From positions 3,906,001 through 3,970,000 of the forward strand of contig NZ_LT629740.1 of assembly GCF_900105165.1 (NCBI RefSeq): a DNA stretch of 64,000 bases, given 5' to 3'. Source of the DNA: Mucilaginibacter mallensis. Lineage in GTDB: Bacteria > Bacteroidota > Bacteroidia > Sphingobacteriales > Sphingobacteriaceae. Shown one piece after another: positions 36,469 to 46,189 of this stretch (positions are counted from its first letter, which is position 1; each line of letters starts with the position of its first letter). The position numbers were made by a program, and so were the translations under genes. Under the pieces are notes generated by a model. That model did no database searches. It saw nothing but the letters and a program-made list of their open reading frames with translations, and was not told the DNA's origin.

Positions 36469-38502
36469 TTAATTTTTACTTAATGGCTCATTGTTGACTG
36501 ATATTTGATCCAGTCGAACCGCCGTTGCCAATCCGGGCATGCCGGAGGCTACAAAAAAACCAATGTATAATTGGCTGTCAAACGAATTGCTTACTGTGCC
36601 TATCATTTTCCAGGTGATCCCATCGGTTGAATAATAGGCTGAGCATTTGTCGTTCTGCCGTTGCAGTTTAAGCCAGCAATAGCCGGTGAGCCTGCTAAAG
36701 GTAACTATAGACTCATCTTCCATTGGGACGTTCACAGCTGATAAAACTTTAGACCCGGCAGTGTTACGGAGTATCAATTTCAAATTCCATTGTGGTGCTT
36801 CAACCTGCCGGGATGCTTCCGGGCTCATCAGCAAAGAAACCTGTTTCGCATCAGCTTTCAGGCCCTGCCGCATGGTAAGGCCAAAACTGGTTAGCTGTGA
36901 ACTGATCTGCGGCACGTAGCGGGCTATAATGGTACCATTCCCGGTTAACGGGCGATATAAGAATTGCCCTGAGTCATGTACACTGTCAATTAATGCCCCC
37001 TCGCCTTGTATGGTAAATGCGTTGCCATCAAATGCGACAGATCCCTGCTTAGCAGTATCCAATGCTGCTAAATTCCACCCGGCGGGAAGCGCTGAAGTTA
37101 TCCCGACAGGATAAGCATCACTACTCTGCCCGGCATTATTAACTGCTGATACGGTGTAATAATAAGTTTTACCACGAATAGCATCGTGATCTCTGTAAAC
37201 GGATTTTTTAATAGCGGAAGCAAGTATATTAAAAGCTCCTCGCGGGGACTCACTTCTTTTAACCGTATAACTGGCGACATTTACCGGTTCAATCCAACTG
37301 ATTATATTTCCGTTTTCAGGTGTGGTTTTAGCTATCAGTCCAGCCGGAGGCGCTGGCGCTATAATAGCAGTTTTTTTGTTTGACGATCCTGACCTCGAAT
37401 AAAGCAAGGTGCCAAAACCAACATTATCGCCTCCCGAGCCCTTTTGTTCCGGCCTTGTTTTCTCGGCAACCTGCTGTGTATACGGCGCCGGCAGCCCCAT
37501 CCGGTTTACGTAGTGATTGTAAACCTGCTCATATATGGTGCGGAACCGTCCACGGCCTTCTAAGGATATCTGCTTATGCAGGTATTTGCCGCTTTTATCA
37601 ATGACAGGAGTATAAGGCACGTCTAGTCCCAGGTTATATTTTGCAGTATATTCAAATCCCTTCAATAAAAGATTATCATCATAAGCATAAAGATTTAAAC
37701 CCTGATGCCATGCGATCTCGGCACAATCAGCCAGGTGGGCGATACCCAGCTGGGTATGCTGCTGATCACGCCCGCTTTCCTGGCATTGGCCTGCCTCATT
37801 TATAATATAATTTGAAAGCCGGCCATTGCCTGCTCCGTTTACATAGTAACGCAGCGCGTCTTCAAAAATCGCCCTGTCGTTACAAAATACGCCTATGGCC
37901 ATATCGGTTTTAATGGCAGCGCTGTCCCAATTACCATTGGCAAACAGTGCGTAATTTTTTATCACCGGGTAAATCACTTCTCTAAAGTGCTTTTCTGTCT
38001 TTTCAATATCGGCGGCTGACCACCCTGCATCGGTATAGCGCAATATTTCGGCTGCATTGATCATTTTAAACGGACCAAGGCCGGTCATCAATACAGCATC
38101 ACGCCCGGTTATAGATTTCAGGGTGGATGACCATGCATTGATGATCTCCTCTGCCTTGGCGGCATATTCTTTTTTTCCGGTGATGACCCACATTATGGCA
38201 TTCTGATAGGCTGCAGCGGCATCCGTATCGTATATATTTTGGCCTACGGTAGGGTTACGGCCAACCATGGTCATTGGCCCCTGCATTTGATAGGTATATT
38301 GCGATTGCGCGTCTGCCGCGAACACCAGATAGCCGCTGTATATCGGCTCTTGCTTATCTGCTACCGCTCGTTTTATTCTTTCAATATCTTCTGTATTTTG
38401 TAACAAGCCGGGGTGCGTAAAACCTTGCGCAATTGCACGGGAAAGACTGCCCACTAAAAACAGGCAGCAAATAATCGTTAATACTTTATGGATACATTTC
38501 AT
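36469..38502 (-). CDS. PL38-type lyase with FN3 and C-terminal beta-sandwich, copy B
   Basis: 677 residues: signal peptide (1-25, ending SRAIAQ), lyase domain (about 28-375), fibronectin type III-like domain (about 385-470, with SYTVKRSESPRGAFNILAS) and a DUF1349/concanavalin-like sandwich (about 480-670). The lyase core keeps ANGNWDSAAIKTDMAIGVF, QESGRDQQHTQLGIAHL and LLKGFEYTAKYNLGLDVPY, so all candidate catalytic residues of copy A are present. The extra modules are typical of carbohydrate attachment. It is flanked by esterase paralogues 3 (28 bp upstream) and 2. It probably acts on the larger substrate while copy A handles shorter pieces, which is inference. Confidence 0.82.
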   Translation of the reverse strand: MKCIHKVLTIICCLFLVGSLSRAIAQGFTHPGLLQNTEDIERIKRAVADKQEPIYSGYLVFAADAQSQYTYQMQGPMTMVGRNPTVGQNIYDTDAAAAYQNAIMWVITGKKEYAAKAEEIINAWSSTLKSITGRDAVLMTGLGPFKMINAAEILRYTDAGWSAADIEKTEKHFREVIYPVIKNYALFANGNWDSAAIKTDMAIGVFCNDRAIFEDALRYYVNGAGNGRLSNYIINEAGQCQESGRDQQHTQLGIAHLADCAEIAWHQGLNLYAYDDNLLLKGFEYTAKYNLGLDVPYTPVIDKSGKYLHKQISLEGRGRFRTIYEQVYNHYVNRMGLPAPYTQQVAEKTRPEQKGSGGDNVGFGTLLYSRSGSSNKKTAIIAPAPPAGLIAKTTPENGNIISWIEPVNVASYTVKRSESPRGAFNILASAIKKSVYRDHDAIRGKTYYYTVSAVNNAGQSSDAYPVGITSALPAGWNLAALDTAKQGSVAFDGNAFTIQGEGALIDSVHDSGQFLYRPLTGNGTIIARYVPQISSQLTSFGLTMRQGLKADAKQVSLLMSPEASRQVEAPQWNLKLILRNTAGSKVLSAVNVPMEDESIVTFSRLTGYCWLKLQRQNDKCSAYYSTDGITWKMIGTVSNSFDSQLYIGFFVASGMPGLATAVRLDQISVNNEPLSKN

Positions 38503-38530
38503 AGTGATAGAATACTGTTATTGCGCAGAA

Positions 38531-40189
38531 CTATTTATTAATCCAGAACACCCGCTCAACCGGCTCAGCAGTTTGCAGTTTGGGCTCATTGCTGTTACCA
38601 TATTGCCAGGCTACCACCGTAACCTTTATCGGGAATTTGCTTTTGGGTGGTATGGCCGTCAGGTCGAGGGTGTTACCATGTATTACCACTGGGCCATCCT
38701 GTACATAAAAGGATACCGGCACTTTCGCATCAGAAACCGCTTGTAACCTGACGTTTTTTGCGCCCGGCTTTTGATCCGCAACCGGTAAAAAGGTAATATG
38801 CTGTTCTCTGCCATCTTTATTGCGCGGCGGCACCAGCATCTGCGCCTGCTGAACAGCCGGTTTGTAGTGTTCATCGCCCGGATGTGTTGCAGCAAACCAG
38901 AGCTCGTAGCTGTGCGAATCCTGCCAGAAACCCTGCTGCGGGCTCAGCTGGAATGTGGAATCATCCACTTTAATAACAGGACCGGTTATCCGGTCAATAA
39001 TAATCGGACCACCGCCGCTGGCATGCCCGATAGTACTGCCGACCGGCATATTTACCCACATCGCCAACCTCGGGCTTCCGCTGCCAACGGTATCGTAAAA
39101 AGCGGCATGCAATTTAAAGGTTATACCATCGGCTTCCGGTTCGAACTTCAGGTTAACCTGCTGGTGCGTATTATATTGGGCAACCATTTTACCGTCCTGA
39201 ACATAGCCGATCAATTGTGGCTTCTGGAACCGGTGGATAGCCTCATATTTAACTGTTGCCTTAGCCATTTCCTCATCAAAGAACCAAAATGCCTGTTGCG
39301 GATTTCCCGAATATTGGCTGACCGGCCCTGCGGGGGCTTCCGGCTTTTGATCATATCGCCATTTATCAACCAGCCAACCGTTCTTCGTTGGATCAACCGG
39401 AATAAGTTTCGGGGCTGCATCATCTGGCGTATGCGCGGGGATCCGGTACTGCATTGCCTTTTTTATATACAGGGCGATATAGGCGCATTTTTCATCGGTA
39501 GCGGCAAAATGCCCTTGTGCAGGGCTGGCCAGCATACTTAACGGCATTAAAGGGTGCTGCTGCCTTTCCAGCAAGCCCTCAGCCGACCAGGTATTAGCTG
39601 CCTCGTATTCGCCCATGGTTTCCAGGCAGGGAATAAAATCAATAGTTTGTTTACCCCATATATCGGGGGCAAATGAGGGGTGCCGGAAATAGGGCCATTG
39701 TCCGCTAACAGAGATAGCTGCCAATGCTCTTTCGGGGTTCCAGGCCGCCATATAATAAGGCGAACTGGCAGCAGCAGAATGCCCCATACCAATAAAAGGC
39801 ACGTAGCGAAGTTCTGTATATCCCGAGACATCTGCCAGATCATTCATAATTCCGTTAAATACATCACCTGCACCTTTATCAAAATTAAACATCAGGTCAT
39901 ATGCCGGGCTCACCCATACTTCGGCAACGCCGAGCCGGGCCATGGCTTTTCTGAAAATGGTGTTTTCCAGCACCGATTGCTCCTCCATGTTATTTTGCGC
40001 GAATATGACCGCTTTGATTTTTTTACAGTCAACGGGGATCCATAAATAAGCCCGTGATGGCACCTGCACATATTGTGTATGGCTAACCGGCACAGACCAT
40101 TGCCAGTTTGACTGCTGTGCCCTGGCATCAGGAACGGATAGTAAGAAAGCCAGGGGATAAAAAAGATAAAAAAAGAGTCGTTTGTACAT
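38531..40189 (-). CDS. secreted alpha/beta-hydrolase, putative carbohydrate esterase (paralogue 3 of 3)
   Basis: 552 residues. Signal peptide ends PDARAQQ (about 25). Nucleophile elbow GMGHSAAASSPYYMAAWNPE, candidate His in AQGHFAATDE, a middle beta region with GGPIIIDRITGPVIKVDDSTF, and tail FPIKVTVVAWQYG. Closest to paralogue 2. Both share the AxWDPxR/AxWNPxR continuation and an acidic insertion around LMFNFDKGAG/MVFDFNTTTP. First gene of its operon; a PUL2 operator stands 108-141 bp upstream of its ATG. Confidence 0.72.
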   Translation of the reverse strand: MYKRLFFYLFYPLAFLLSVPDARAQQSNWQWSVPVSHTQYVQVPSRAYLWIPVDCKKIKAVIFAQNNMEEQSVLENTIFRKAMARLGVAEVWVSPAYDLMFNFDKGAGDVFNGIMNDLADVSGYTELRYVPFIGMGHSAAASSPYYMAAWNPERALAAISVSGQWPYFRHPSFAPDIWGKQTIDFIPCLETMGEYEAANTWSAEGLLERQQHPLMPLSMLASPAQGHFAATDEKCAYIALYIKKAMQYRIPAHTPDDAAPKLIPVDPTKNGWLVDKWRYDQKPEAPAGPVSQYSGNPQQAFWFFDEEMAKATVKYEAIHRFQKPQLIGYVQDGKMVAQYNTHQQVNLKFEPEADGITFKLHAAFYDTVGSGSPRLAMWVNMPVGSTIGHASGGGPIIIDRITGPVIKVDDSTFQLSPQQGFWQDSHSYELWFAATHPGDEHYKPAVQQAQMLVPPRNKDGREQHITFLPVADQKPGAKNVRLQAVSDAKVPVSFYVQDGPVVIHGNTLDLTAIPPKSKFPIKVTVVAWQYGNSNEPKLQTAEPVERVFWINK

Positions 40190-40296
40190 AGATGAAGAGC
40201 TGTTCTGTCAGCTAAATATTAACTTATGGCTGCAAATTTTTATTACGTAATTTAATTGGTTATAAAGTGCTAAGGTAAATGCGACGCGGAAAAATA

Positions 40297-40330
40297 AAGG
40301 GTGGTAAATGGGTCTAAAAAGGGGGTAAAA
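40297..40330 (-). promoter_or_regulatory. PUL2 operator, site 2 (esterase-PL38-esterase operon)
   Basis: Plus-strand reading: GGGTGGTAAAT (from 40299), GGTCTAAAAA (40311-40320), GGGGG (40321-40325), TAAAA. Spacing of first G-run to the centre is 12 bp, as in the other sites, and GGTAAA repeats 21 bp apart. The centre deviates from GGTCAAACAA at three positions. Confidence 0.55.
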
Positions 40331-40437
40331 CTGTACTTGGGTATTATTCATGATACAGCGCATTTATTTTCGTTTTTTCTTTTTCGCGATAGCAAAAACT
40401 TTAAAAAATATACAGCTATTAACCAGATAAGCAGCTA

Positions 40438-43400
40438 TTAAACCCTGCTTTTTTGGTGGGATATTCCCGAGTTTAAGTTGTGGCTGTTAATAAATGTCTT
40501 CCGGTATTTCTTTATAAATTCGGATGGGTTCATTTCAAACAATTTGTGGAATTGTTCCCTGAAATATTTAATATCCTGGAACCCTATTCTAAATGATATC
40601 TCTTTAATCTGAAGATCCGTTTGTATCATCAGTTCAGCCGCCTTTCTCAACCTGATATACCTGATGAATTCCGTGCTGGACAGGCCCGAAATCGATTTAA
40701 TTTTCCTAAATAGCTTTGACCGGCTCATCCCAATTTCGTCAGTAAAAGTTTTCAGGGAAAATGTCTCGTCGTCCAGGTGATCTTCCACAATCGAAATACA
40801 TTTTGACAGAAAATCGCTGTACTCCGCAGGGATCTTTAAGCTGTTGTTCTTTAGCGTGATCTCATTGAAGAAATAATTCTTCAGCGTATCCCTTCCCTTT
40901 AACATGCTTTTGATCCGGGCAACCAGCAATTCATTCTCAAAAGGCTTGGTTATATAATCATCCGCACCGCATTCTATGCCTTTTAATTTAATTTCCGGTG
41001 ATGAACTGCCGGTCAGCAGGATGACCGGAATATGGCTGAATGACGGAGACTCCTTTATTTTTGAGCAGAATTCCACCCCACTCATGCCCTTCATAACAAC
41101 ATCGCAAACAATAATATCCGGCTCATTTTCAAGCACAATTTCAAATCCCTTTTCTGTATTGGGCGCTTCGTAAACGGTATAGTCGTCTTTCAATAAATTT
41201 TTAAGGTAAGCCCGTACCCCGGCATCGTCATCAATTAATAATATAACGGGGCGCTTGTTCACAATTCCTTCCAATAGCTCGTCAACATGATCATTATTTG
41301 ATTTTAGACTATCATGCGTTTCATCGCCCTCGGTAATAAGCTCTTTAAGCAGGGAGTTGGTATTAGCAATTGAATGATGTACATACTCATCGGGCAGTAG
41401 TTGCTGATCTGCCTTCGGAAATACGATCTTAAAGGTTGTACCTGCACCTATCTGGCTGGTATAGGTCAAACTGCCTTTGTGCAGGTCCATATATTTCTTT
41501 GCCAGAAACAAGCCTATTCCAAATCCGCTTTCCTGCATAATTTCATCAGCATTATGAAAACGGTAGAATTTTTCAAATAATTTGTCGCCGGTTTCTACCG
41601 GAATACCATGCCCTGTATCTTTTACCAGGATCTCTATCGTCTGATCATTCTCATTTACTTCAAGGCTGATTTTCCCGTCATTTGGTGTATACTTTATCGC
41701 GTTAGAAAGTAAATTAAACAGCACTATTTCGAATTTTTCCCGATCGGCAAATATTAAGGTTTCATTGTCGCTACAAGTAAAAGTATAGTCCAGATTCTTA
41801 GCTTTTACCTGGTTATTAAAACATAAAAAAATCTCGTAGCATACGTCCTTTAAATTTAACCATCCTGGCTTCAGATCTGATATTTCATTTTCAGAGCTTC
41901 TGAAAAGCAACAACTGATCGACCAAACTGAGCAGCCGCCGTGAATTACGATAAACCGCACTGATATCAACCAAATCCAGATTTACACCATTGCTGTGCAG
42001 CAAGTCTTTTATCGGGTTAACGATCAGTGTGAGGGGCGTTCTCAATTCATGCGAAATATTGGTAAAAAAAGCTATTTTCTTTTCGTTCAATTCCTTTACA
42101 AACTTTACTTCGTATTCTAGTTGCGATTGTTTTTTATGATAGAATATATAACCATATATAGCTGCCGCGATAATTAGCAGGTATAAAAGATAGGCCCACC
42201 AGGTTCTGTACCATGGTGGAAGCACATGTATTTGCAGGGATATTTCTTTCGGCATCCATTTTCCCTCTGCATTGGTACATTTTACCCTGAAAGTGTAGGT
42301 ACCTTCATCCAGGTGGGTGTAATTCGCAAAACGTATGTTTTCTGAATAGGTCCATCCACGGTCCCAGCCATCCATAAAATAGGCATATTTAATTTTGTCA
42401 GGAGCTGTGTACTCCAGCGCGGTAAATTGAATAGAAAAGATGGCCTTATTATAGGGAACTTCTATCTCTTTTATTCTGTTTTCAGAAATCTTCTTAACCC
42501 ATGATGCATTTTTTTCAAGCGGAACATTATTAATAGCTATTCCGGATAAGACCAATTCGGGATGATCACTGATATCATTCACACCTTCGGGTTGAAAAAC
42601 ATTAACGCCCTCTACTCCTCCGAATACCAGTTCACCGGTATGTAAAACAGCCTTCGAGTTATAATGAAACTGATTACTTTGTAAGCCATCACTTTTATAG
42701 TAATTTTTAAAAACTTTGGTTTGAGGATTAAACTTAGCCAATCCGTTAAAGGTGCTCAACCAAAGGTTACCCTCCTTATCTTCCAGTATATTTAATACAG
42801 AATTATTGCATAAACCATTCTCTGTAGTATAACGCGCCAGAATCCTGGACTTTACACGATCGAAAAGAACCAGTCCGCCACCTTCGGTACCAACCCAGAA
42901 GTTATGCTGACGGTCTTCGTAAATACTTCGTATATAATAGCCCAGCTCGTAAAAATGATTCTTCCGGTTTTGTTTGTCTATCTGTACCAGTTGCGTCAGC
43001 ATCCCTGCCCAAAGTCTGTTCTGCTGGTCGGCCATTAAGCTCCATAAGTCAGAAAGATTGGTATCAAAGGCGATAAATCGGTTATTTGCCTTATCAAACC
43101 GATAAAGAGCACCATTAGTTCCATCCCCTTTTAACGTTCCGACCCAAAGCGTTTTATCAGCCAAACAAATGGTAGAAATTACCTTATTTTCGATGCCGCT
43201 AATGGGATTTATGCATTTATAGCGTTCAAAAGCATGCGAGGTACGGTCATACCTGTTGATGCCGTTAAAAAATGTACTTACCCAGATATTATTGTCATCG
43301 TCCTTAATAATATTTGTTACAAAATTGTCGCTGAGCGACCTGGGCTTGCCGGGCTGATTTTTAAATTGATTGAAAACATTTTTCTGTGGATTCCAAACCG

Positions 43401-44532
43401 CAATACCCGCTCCCTCCGTTCCTATCCACAAGTCATTGTTATCATCTTCATACATGCCATATGCAGATTTCTTGGGCAGTGAGTTAGGATTTCCCGGGTC
43501 ATGTGTCAGGGTTTTAAACCGTTCTTTTTGCGGATCTATAATGTTAACGCCCCCATTAAGGATACCGATCCAAAACCGGCTGTCTTTATCCTGATATATG
43601 GTATAAACGGCGTCACTTGAAACAGGATTTTCAGCTTTATCCGTATTCTGGTAACTTACCCTGTGTGTTAGCGTATTATAAATATTGACCCCTCCCCCGT
43701 TAATGGCCATCCATAGCTGCCCTTTTTGGTCCAGTTTCATGTCAGAAACCTTATTAAAAGTAAGCTTGCCGGGTGCCTGGTCGAGGATTTTGACAACAGT
43801 ATTTGATTGGCCATTGAACAAAAACAACCCATCTCCGGTGCCTATCCATATATTGTCGTCCTGGGGCTCGATGCAAAAAGCGCTACGTACCGCCTGGCTG
43901 ATGACCGTTAACCGATGTTGGTCGGCACTAAGCTTGCACAGACCAACTTGGGGAACGAATACCCATGTTTCCCCCCTGCTGTTTATTTTGATCGACTGGA
44001 CATCATAACCCCAAAATTGTTTATTACCGATGACTACCGGGATTTCGACAGGAAATTGGCTGTCCTCACTTTTAACCAGCATTCCCATTCCCAAAGTTCC
44101 CAGGAGCATATCCCCGCTAAGCCCTGATTTTATAACCCGGACACCGACTGTTATTTTCCTGACCTGCCCATCTGTTCTGGAGCGATAACTGACAGCTGAG
44201 AACTTACCGGACAGGTTATTATAAACGCATGCGCCGCCATGGGTCCCGATCCACATATTATAGGCATGATCTTCATCGATAGAAAAGATATAATTATTAA
44301 TCAATGAGCTGGAATCAGCGAATTTATTGCGAAATATTTTAAAGCCATAGCCATCATACCGGTTAAGGCCATCATAAGAACCAAACCACATAAATCCTTC
44401 ATGATCCTGGTAGATGCATCTGACAGAGTTATTTGACAAACCCTGATCGATCCCCAAAAATGATATTTGCTGACCTTGTGCAGGCCCGCAAATACCTAGA
44501 AAAAGAAGTATCAATAGTTTATAAAGTTTCAT
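40438..44532 (-). CDS. hybrid two-component system sensor/regulator HTCS2 (PUL2)
   Basis: 1364 residues. Signal peptide ends GPAQGQ (about 21). Two reg_prop beta-propellers (about 25-700) with repeated EDDNNDLWIGTEG-type units, a Y_Y_Y domain (about 705-790, YAYFMDGWDRGW), TM helix WWAYLLYLLIIAAAIYGYIF, HisKA with FFTNISHELRTPLTLIV, HATPase with DTGHGIP and GFGIGLFLAKKY, a receiver with DIIVCDVVMKGMSGVEFC and a C-terminal AraC HTH ending MNPSEFIKKYRK. It presumably detects a uronan-derived oligosaccharide and activates the PUL2 operators. It has no PUL2 site immediately upstream, and a terminator separates it from PL38 copy C, so it is probably expressed at a basal level. Confidence 0.95.
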   Translation of the reverse strand: MKLYKLLILLFLGICGPAQGQQISFLGIDQGLSNNSVRCIYQDHEGFMWFGSYDGLNRYDGYGFKIFRNKFADSSSLINNYIFSIDEDHAYNMWIGTHGGACVYNNLSGKFSAVSYRSRTDGQVRKITVGVRVIKSGLSGDMLLGTLGMGMLVKSEDSQFPVEIPVVIGNKQFWGYDVQSIKINSRGETWVFVPQVGLCKLSADQHRLTVISQAVRSAFCIEPQDDNIWIGTGDGLFLFNGQSNTVVKILDQAPGKLTFNKVSDMKLDQKGQLWMAINGGGVNIYNTLTHRVSYQNTDKAENPVSSDAVYTIYQDKDSRFWIGILNGGVNIIDPQKERFKTLTHDPGNPNSLPKKSAYGMYEDDNNDLWIGTEGAGIAVWNPQKNVFNQFKNQPGKPRSLSDNFVTNIIKDDDNNIWVSTFFNGINRYDRTSHAFERYKCINPISGIENKVISTICLADKTLWVGTLKGDGTNGALYRFDKANNRFIAFDTNLSDLWSLMADQQNRLWAGMLTQLVQIDKQNRKNHFYELGYYIRSIYEDRQHNFWVGTEGGGLVLFDRVKSRILARYTTENGLCNNSVLNILEDKEGNLWLSTFNGLAKFNPQTKVFKNYYKSDGLQSNQFHYNSKAVLHTGELVFGGVEGVNVFQPEGVNDISDHPELVLSGIAINNVPLEKNASWVKKISENRIKEIEVPYNKAIFSIQFTALEYTAPDKIKYAYFMDGWDRGWTYSENIRFANYTHLDEGTYTFRVKCTNAEGKWMPKEISLQIHVLPPWYRTWWAYLLYLLIIAAAIYGYIFYHKKQSQLEYEVKFVKELNEKKIAFFTNISHELRTPLTLIVNPIKDLLHSNGVNLDLVDISAVYRNSRRLLSLVDQLLLFRSSENEISDLKPGWLNLKDVCYEIFLCFNNQVKAKNLDYTFTCSDNETLIFADREKFEIVLFNLLSNAIKYTPNDGKISLEVNENDQTIEILVKDTGHGIPVETGDKLFEKFYRFHNADEIMQESGFGIGLFLAKKYMDLHKGSLTYTSQIGAGTTFKIVFPKADQQLLPDEYVHHSIANTNSLLKELITEGDETHDSLKSNNDHVDELLEGIVNKRPVILLIDDDAGVRAYLKNLLKDDYTVYEAPNTEKGFEIVLENEPDIIVCDVVMKGMSGVEFCSKIKESPSFSHIPVILLTGSSSPEIKLKGIECGADDYITKPFENELLVARIKSMLKGRDTLKNYFFNEITLKNNSLKIPAEYSDFLSKCISIVEDHLDDETFSLKTFTDEIGMSRSKLFRKIKSISGLSSTEFIRYIRLRKAAELMIQTDLQIKEISFRIGFQDIKYFREQFHKLFEMNPSEFIKKYRKTFINSHNLNSGISHQKSRV

Positions 44533-44678
44533 TGAGCACGAAAAATTGGCAATAAGTTTAATAGCCGATGATTGGCTATTAAACTTAATTTTTAATTAAC
44601 AGTTCTGACAATTGATTATAACATAAATATAACCAAATTTTCAGGTTAAATTAAATGCTTTTATAGGTTACGAGCATT

Positions 44679-44771
44679 TTAATCATCGTTCCCATCACCG
44701 GGCATGAGCTTTGTGGCACACCAAACTACTATCAGGCCTATTACTACCCAAAGCGCAAAAAATGTCCGCAT
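44679..44771 (-). CDS. 30-residue single-span membrane peptide
   Basis: ATG at 44771 to TAA at 44679 encodes MRTFFALWVVIGLIVVWCAT and KLMPGDGNDD. It has a hydrophobic helix of about 18 residues followed by a short acidic tail, the pattern of a small inner-membrane protein. It sits between the terminator at 44786-44823 and the HTCS2 start, in the same direction. Such tiny proteins are normally missed by gene finders. There is no homologue evidence; the clean start, helix and stop are the support. Confidence 0.4.
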   Translation of the reverse strand: MRTFFALWVVIGLIVVWCATKLMPGDGNDD

Positions 44772-44785
44772 GATACCTTTTATTT

Positions 44786-44823
44786 AAAAACAGCTCCCCA
44801 TATTAACCCGGGGATGCTGTTTT
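44786..44823 (-). terminator. terminator of the SusC2-SusD2-SGBP-PL38 operon
   Basis: Inverted repeat AAAACAGC-CCCC / GGGG-GCTGTTTT with small bulges and a 9-base loop, followed on the minus strand by a run of T. It lies 38 bp after the stop of PL38 copy C and isolates the transport operon from HTCS2. Confidence 0.75.
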
Positions 44824-44860
44824 ATATTTCACTTCACCCCCTCATGATGTGAAGCAATCT

Positions 44861-46144
44861 CTATGGCAGTGCGTATAACAAGGTACCTTCACCCAACTGA
44901 TCAAATCCCCCGCTATTAGGGCCATAATCACCACCACCGCCTTCGGGCCGTGTGGTATTAACGCCCAACTGCGTGTAGGTGGCTGTTAAGCCTTTAATCT
45001 TTACATAATGATTGTAGGCTATTTCCCACATCGGCCTAACAGTTCCCCTGGAATCGGAACTTACAACAGTTTGTGTTACTGTAGTTTGGCAATTATAGTA
45101 GTTGTAATTGGTAAAAGGCACATCCAGGTTTGCTACATTATATTTTGCTTCGTATTCACAGGCTTTAAGGTACAGGTTATCATCAAATGAAAAGAAATCG
45201 TCACCCTGGTTCCAGGCCACCTGGAATATTGCTCCTAATAAGGCAATATCAAGTGTACAGTGCCCCTGGTCACGTCCGCTTTCTTCCATTTGCGCTAAGC
45301 CCGCATTGGCGCCTGTATATACATTATTAATGGCATACACCAGGTTCCCGTTGCTTTCGGCATGCTGCAGAAAATTGACAGCTTGATTATATATAACCCG
45401 CTTATCGGTCAAAATACCAATCGCCATAATGGATTGTAGGTTGCACAGGTCCCAACTTGACCAAAACAGCTGCCAGCAGCTATTTTGATGATGTAGCAAA
45501 TAGTTATTCTCTTCGGAATAAAACACTTTGAGCATCCACTGCTGGTAAGCTATGAAATCAGCCGCTTTCCACCCCGTATAGCTTCTCATCATTTCACCGG
45601 CAACAGCAAACTGAAACCCATAAATTGCTGTCAGATCTATATTGGGATCACCACTTACCGCTGTACAGGTGGAAGCCCATGAATTAAGTATATAAATAAC
45701 TCTGTCCGCAAACTGTGTATCGCCGGTTACCTGCCACCTGATAGCCAGTTGATAAGCTGCCGCCACATCATTCATAGCATTCGGATAATTATCGGGTAAA
45801 GGCTGCTCAGGAGAGCTGCCGCCCCTTATCAGTAGCGTTGTAGGGTTTGGATTATATGATGACTGTGCATGTGAATTGGCAATTAACTTGGCCCATGCGG
45901 AGGCCCAGGGCTCAGTACCTGCTGCAACCATCGCTTTAATGCGTGTAAAATCCGTAGTTGTAGCCAGGATGCCATTATGCTTCATGGGGACATTATCGGC
46001 AAGTGTATCGATGTATTTAATCGAACTTGTAGTTTTTTTTGTCGTTGTATCACCTGCCGGTGAAGCTCCGATTTTCTTGGAACACGAGACAAATGACAAG
46101 CAGCTAAAAGCCAACAAGGGAATATAAAAATATAATCTTTTCAT
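44861..46144 (-). CDS. PL38-like surface lipoprotein, copy C (active-site variant)
   Basis: 427 residues. Lipoprotein signal ending FVSC (Cys21), then a Thr/Lys-rich linker and the alginate-lyase-type domain. Relative to copies A and B, the GNWD motif reads SSWD (QLFWSSWDLCNLQSIMAIGI), so the conserved Asn is Ser. The SGRDQ.HTQ motif reads SGRDQGHCTL, keeping Arg, Asp and His, and ACEYEAKYNVANLDVPF keeps Tyr. If that Asn neutralises the substrate carboxylate, as in related lyases, activity may be reduced or altered. Its place as fourth gene after SusC-SusD-SGBP, with a lipid anchor, fits a cell-surface enzyme or a surface binder that captures polymer. Confidence 0.75.
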   Translation of the reverse strand: MKRLYFYIPLLAFSCLSFVSCSKKIGASPAGDTTTKKTTSSIKYIDTLADNVPMKHNGILATTTDFTRIKAMVAAGTEPWASAWAKLIANSHAQSSYNPNPTTLLIRGGSSPEQPLPDNYPNAMNDVAAAYQLAIRWQVTGDTQFADRVIYILNSWASTCTAVSGDPNIDLTAIYGFQFAVAGEMMRSYTGWKAADFIAYQQWMLKVFYSEENNYLLHHQNSCWQLFWSSWDLCNLQSIMAIGILTDKRVIYNQAVNFLQHAESNGNLVYAINNVYTGANAGLAQMEESGRDQGHCTLDIALLGAIFQVAWNQGDDFFSFDDNLYLKACEYEAKYNVANLDVPFTNYNYYNCQTTVTQTVVSSDSRGTVRPMWEIAYNHYVKIKGLTATYTQLGVNTTRPEGGGGDYGPNSGGFDQLGEGTLLYALP

Positions 46145-46189
46145 GGTATAAATGCTTTGGTTATTAATTAATATTTATATCAAATAATT

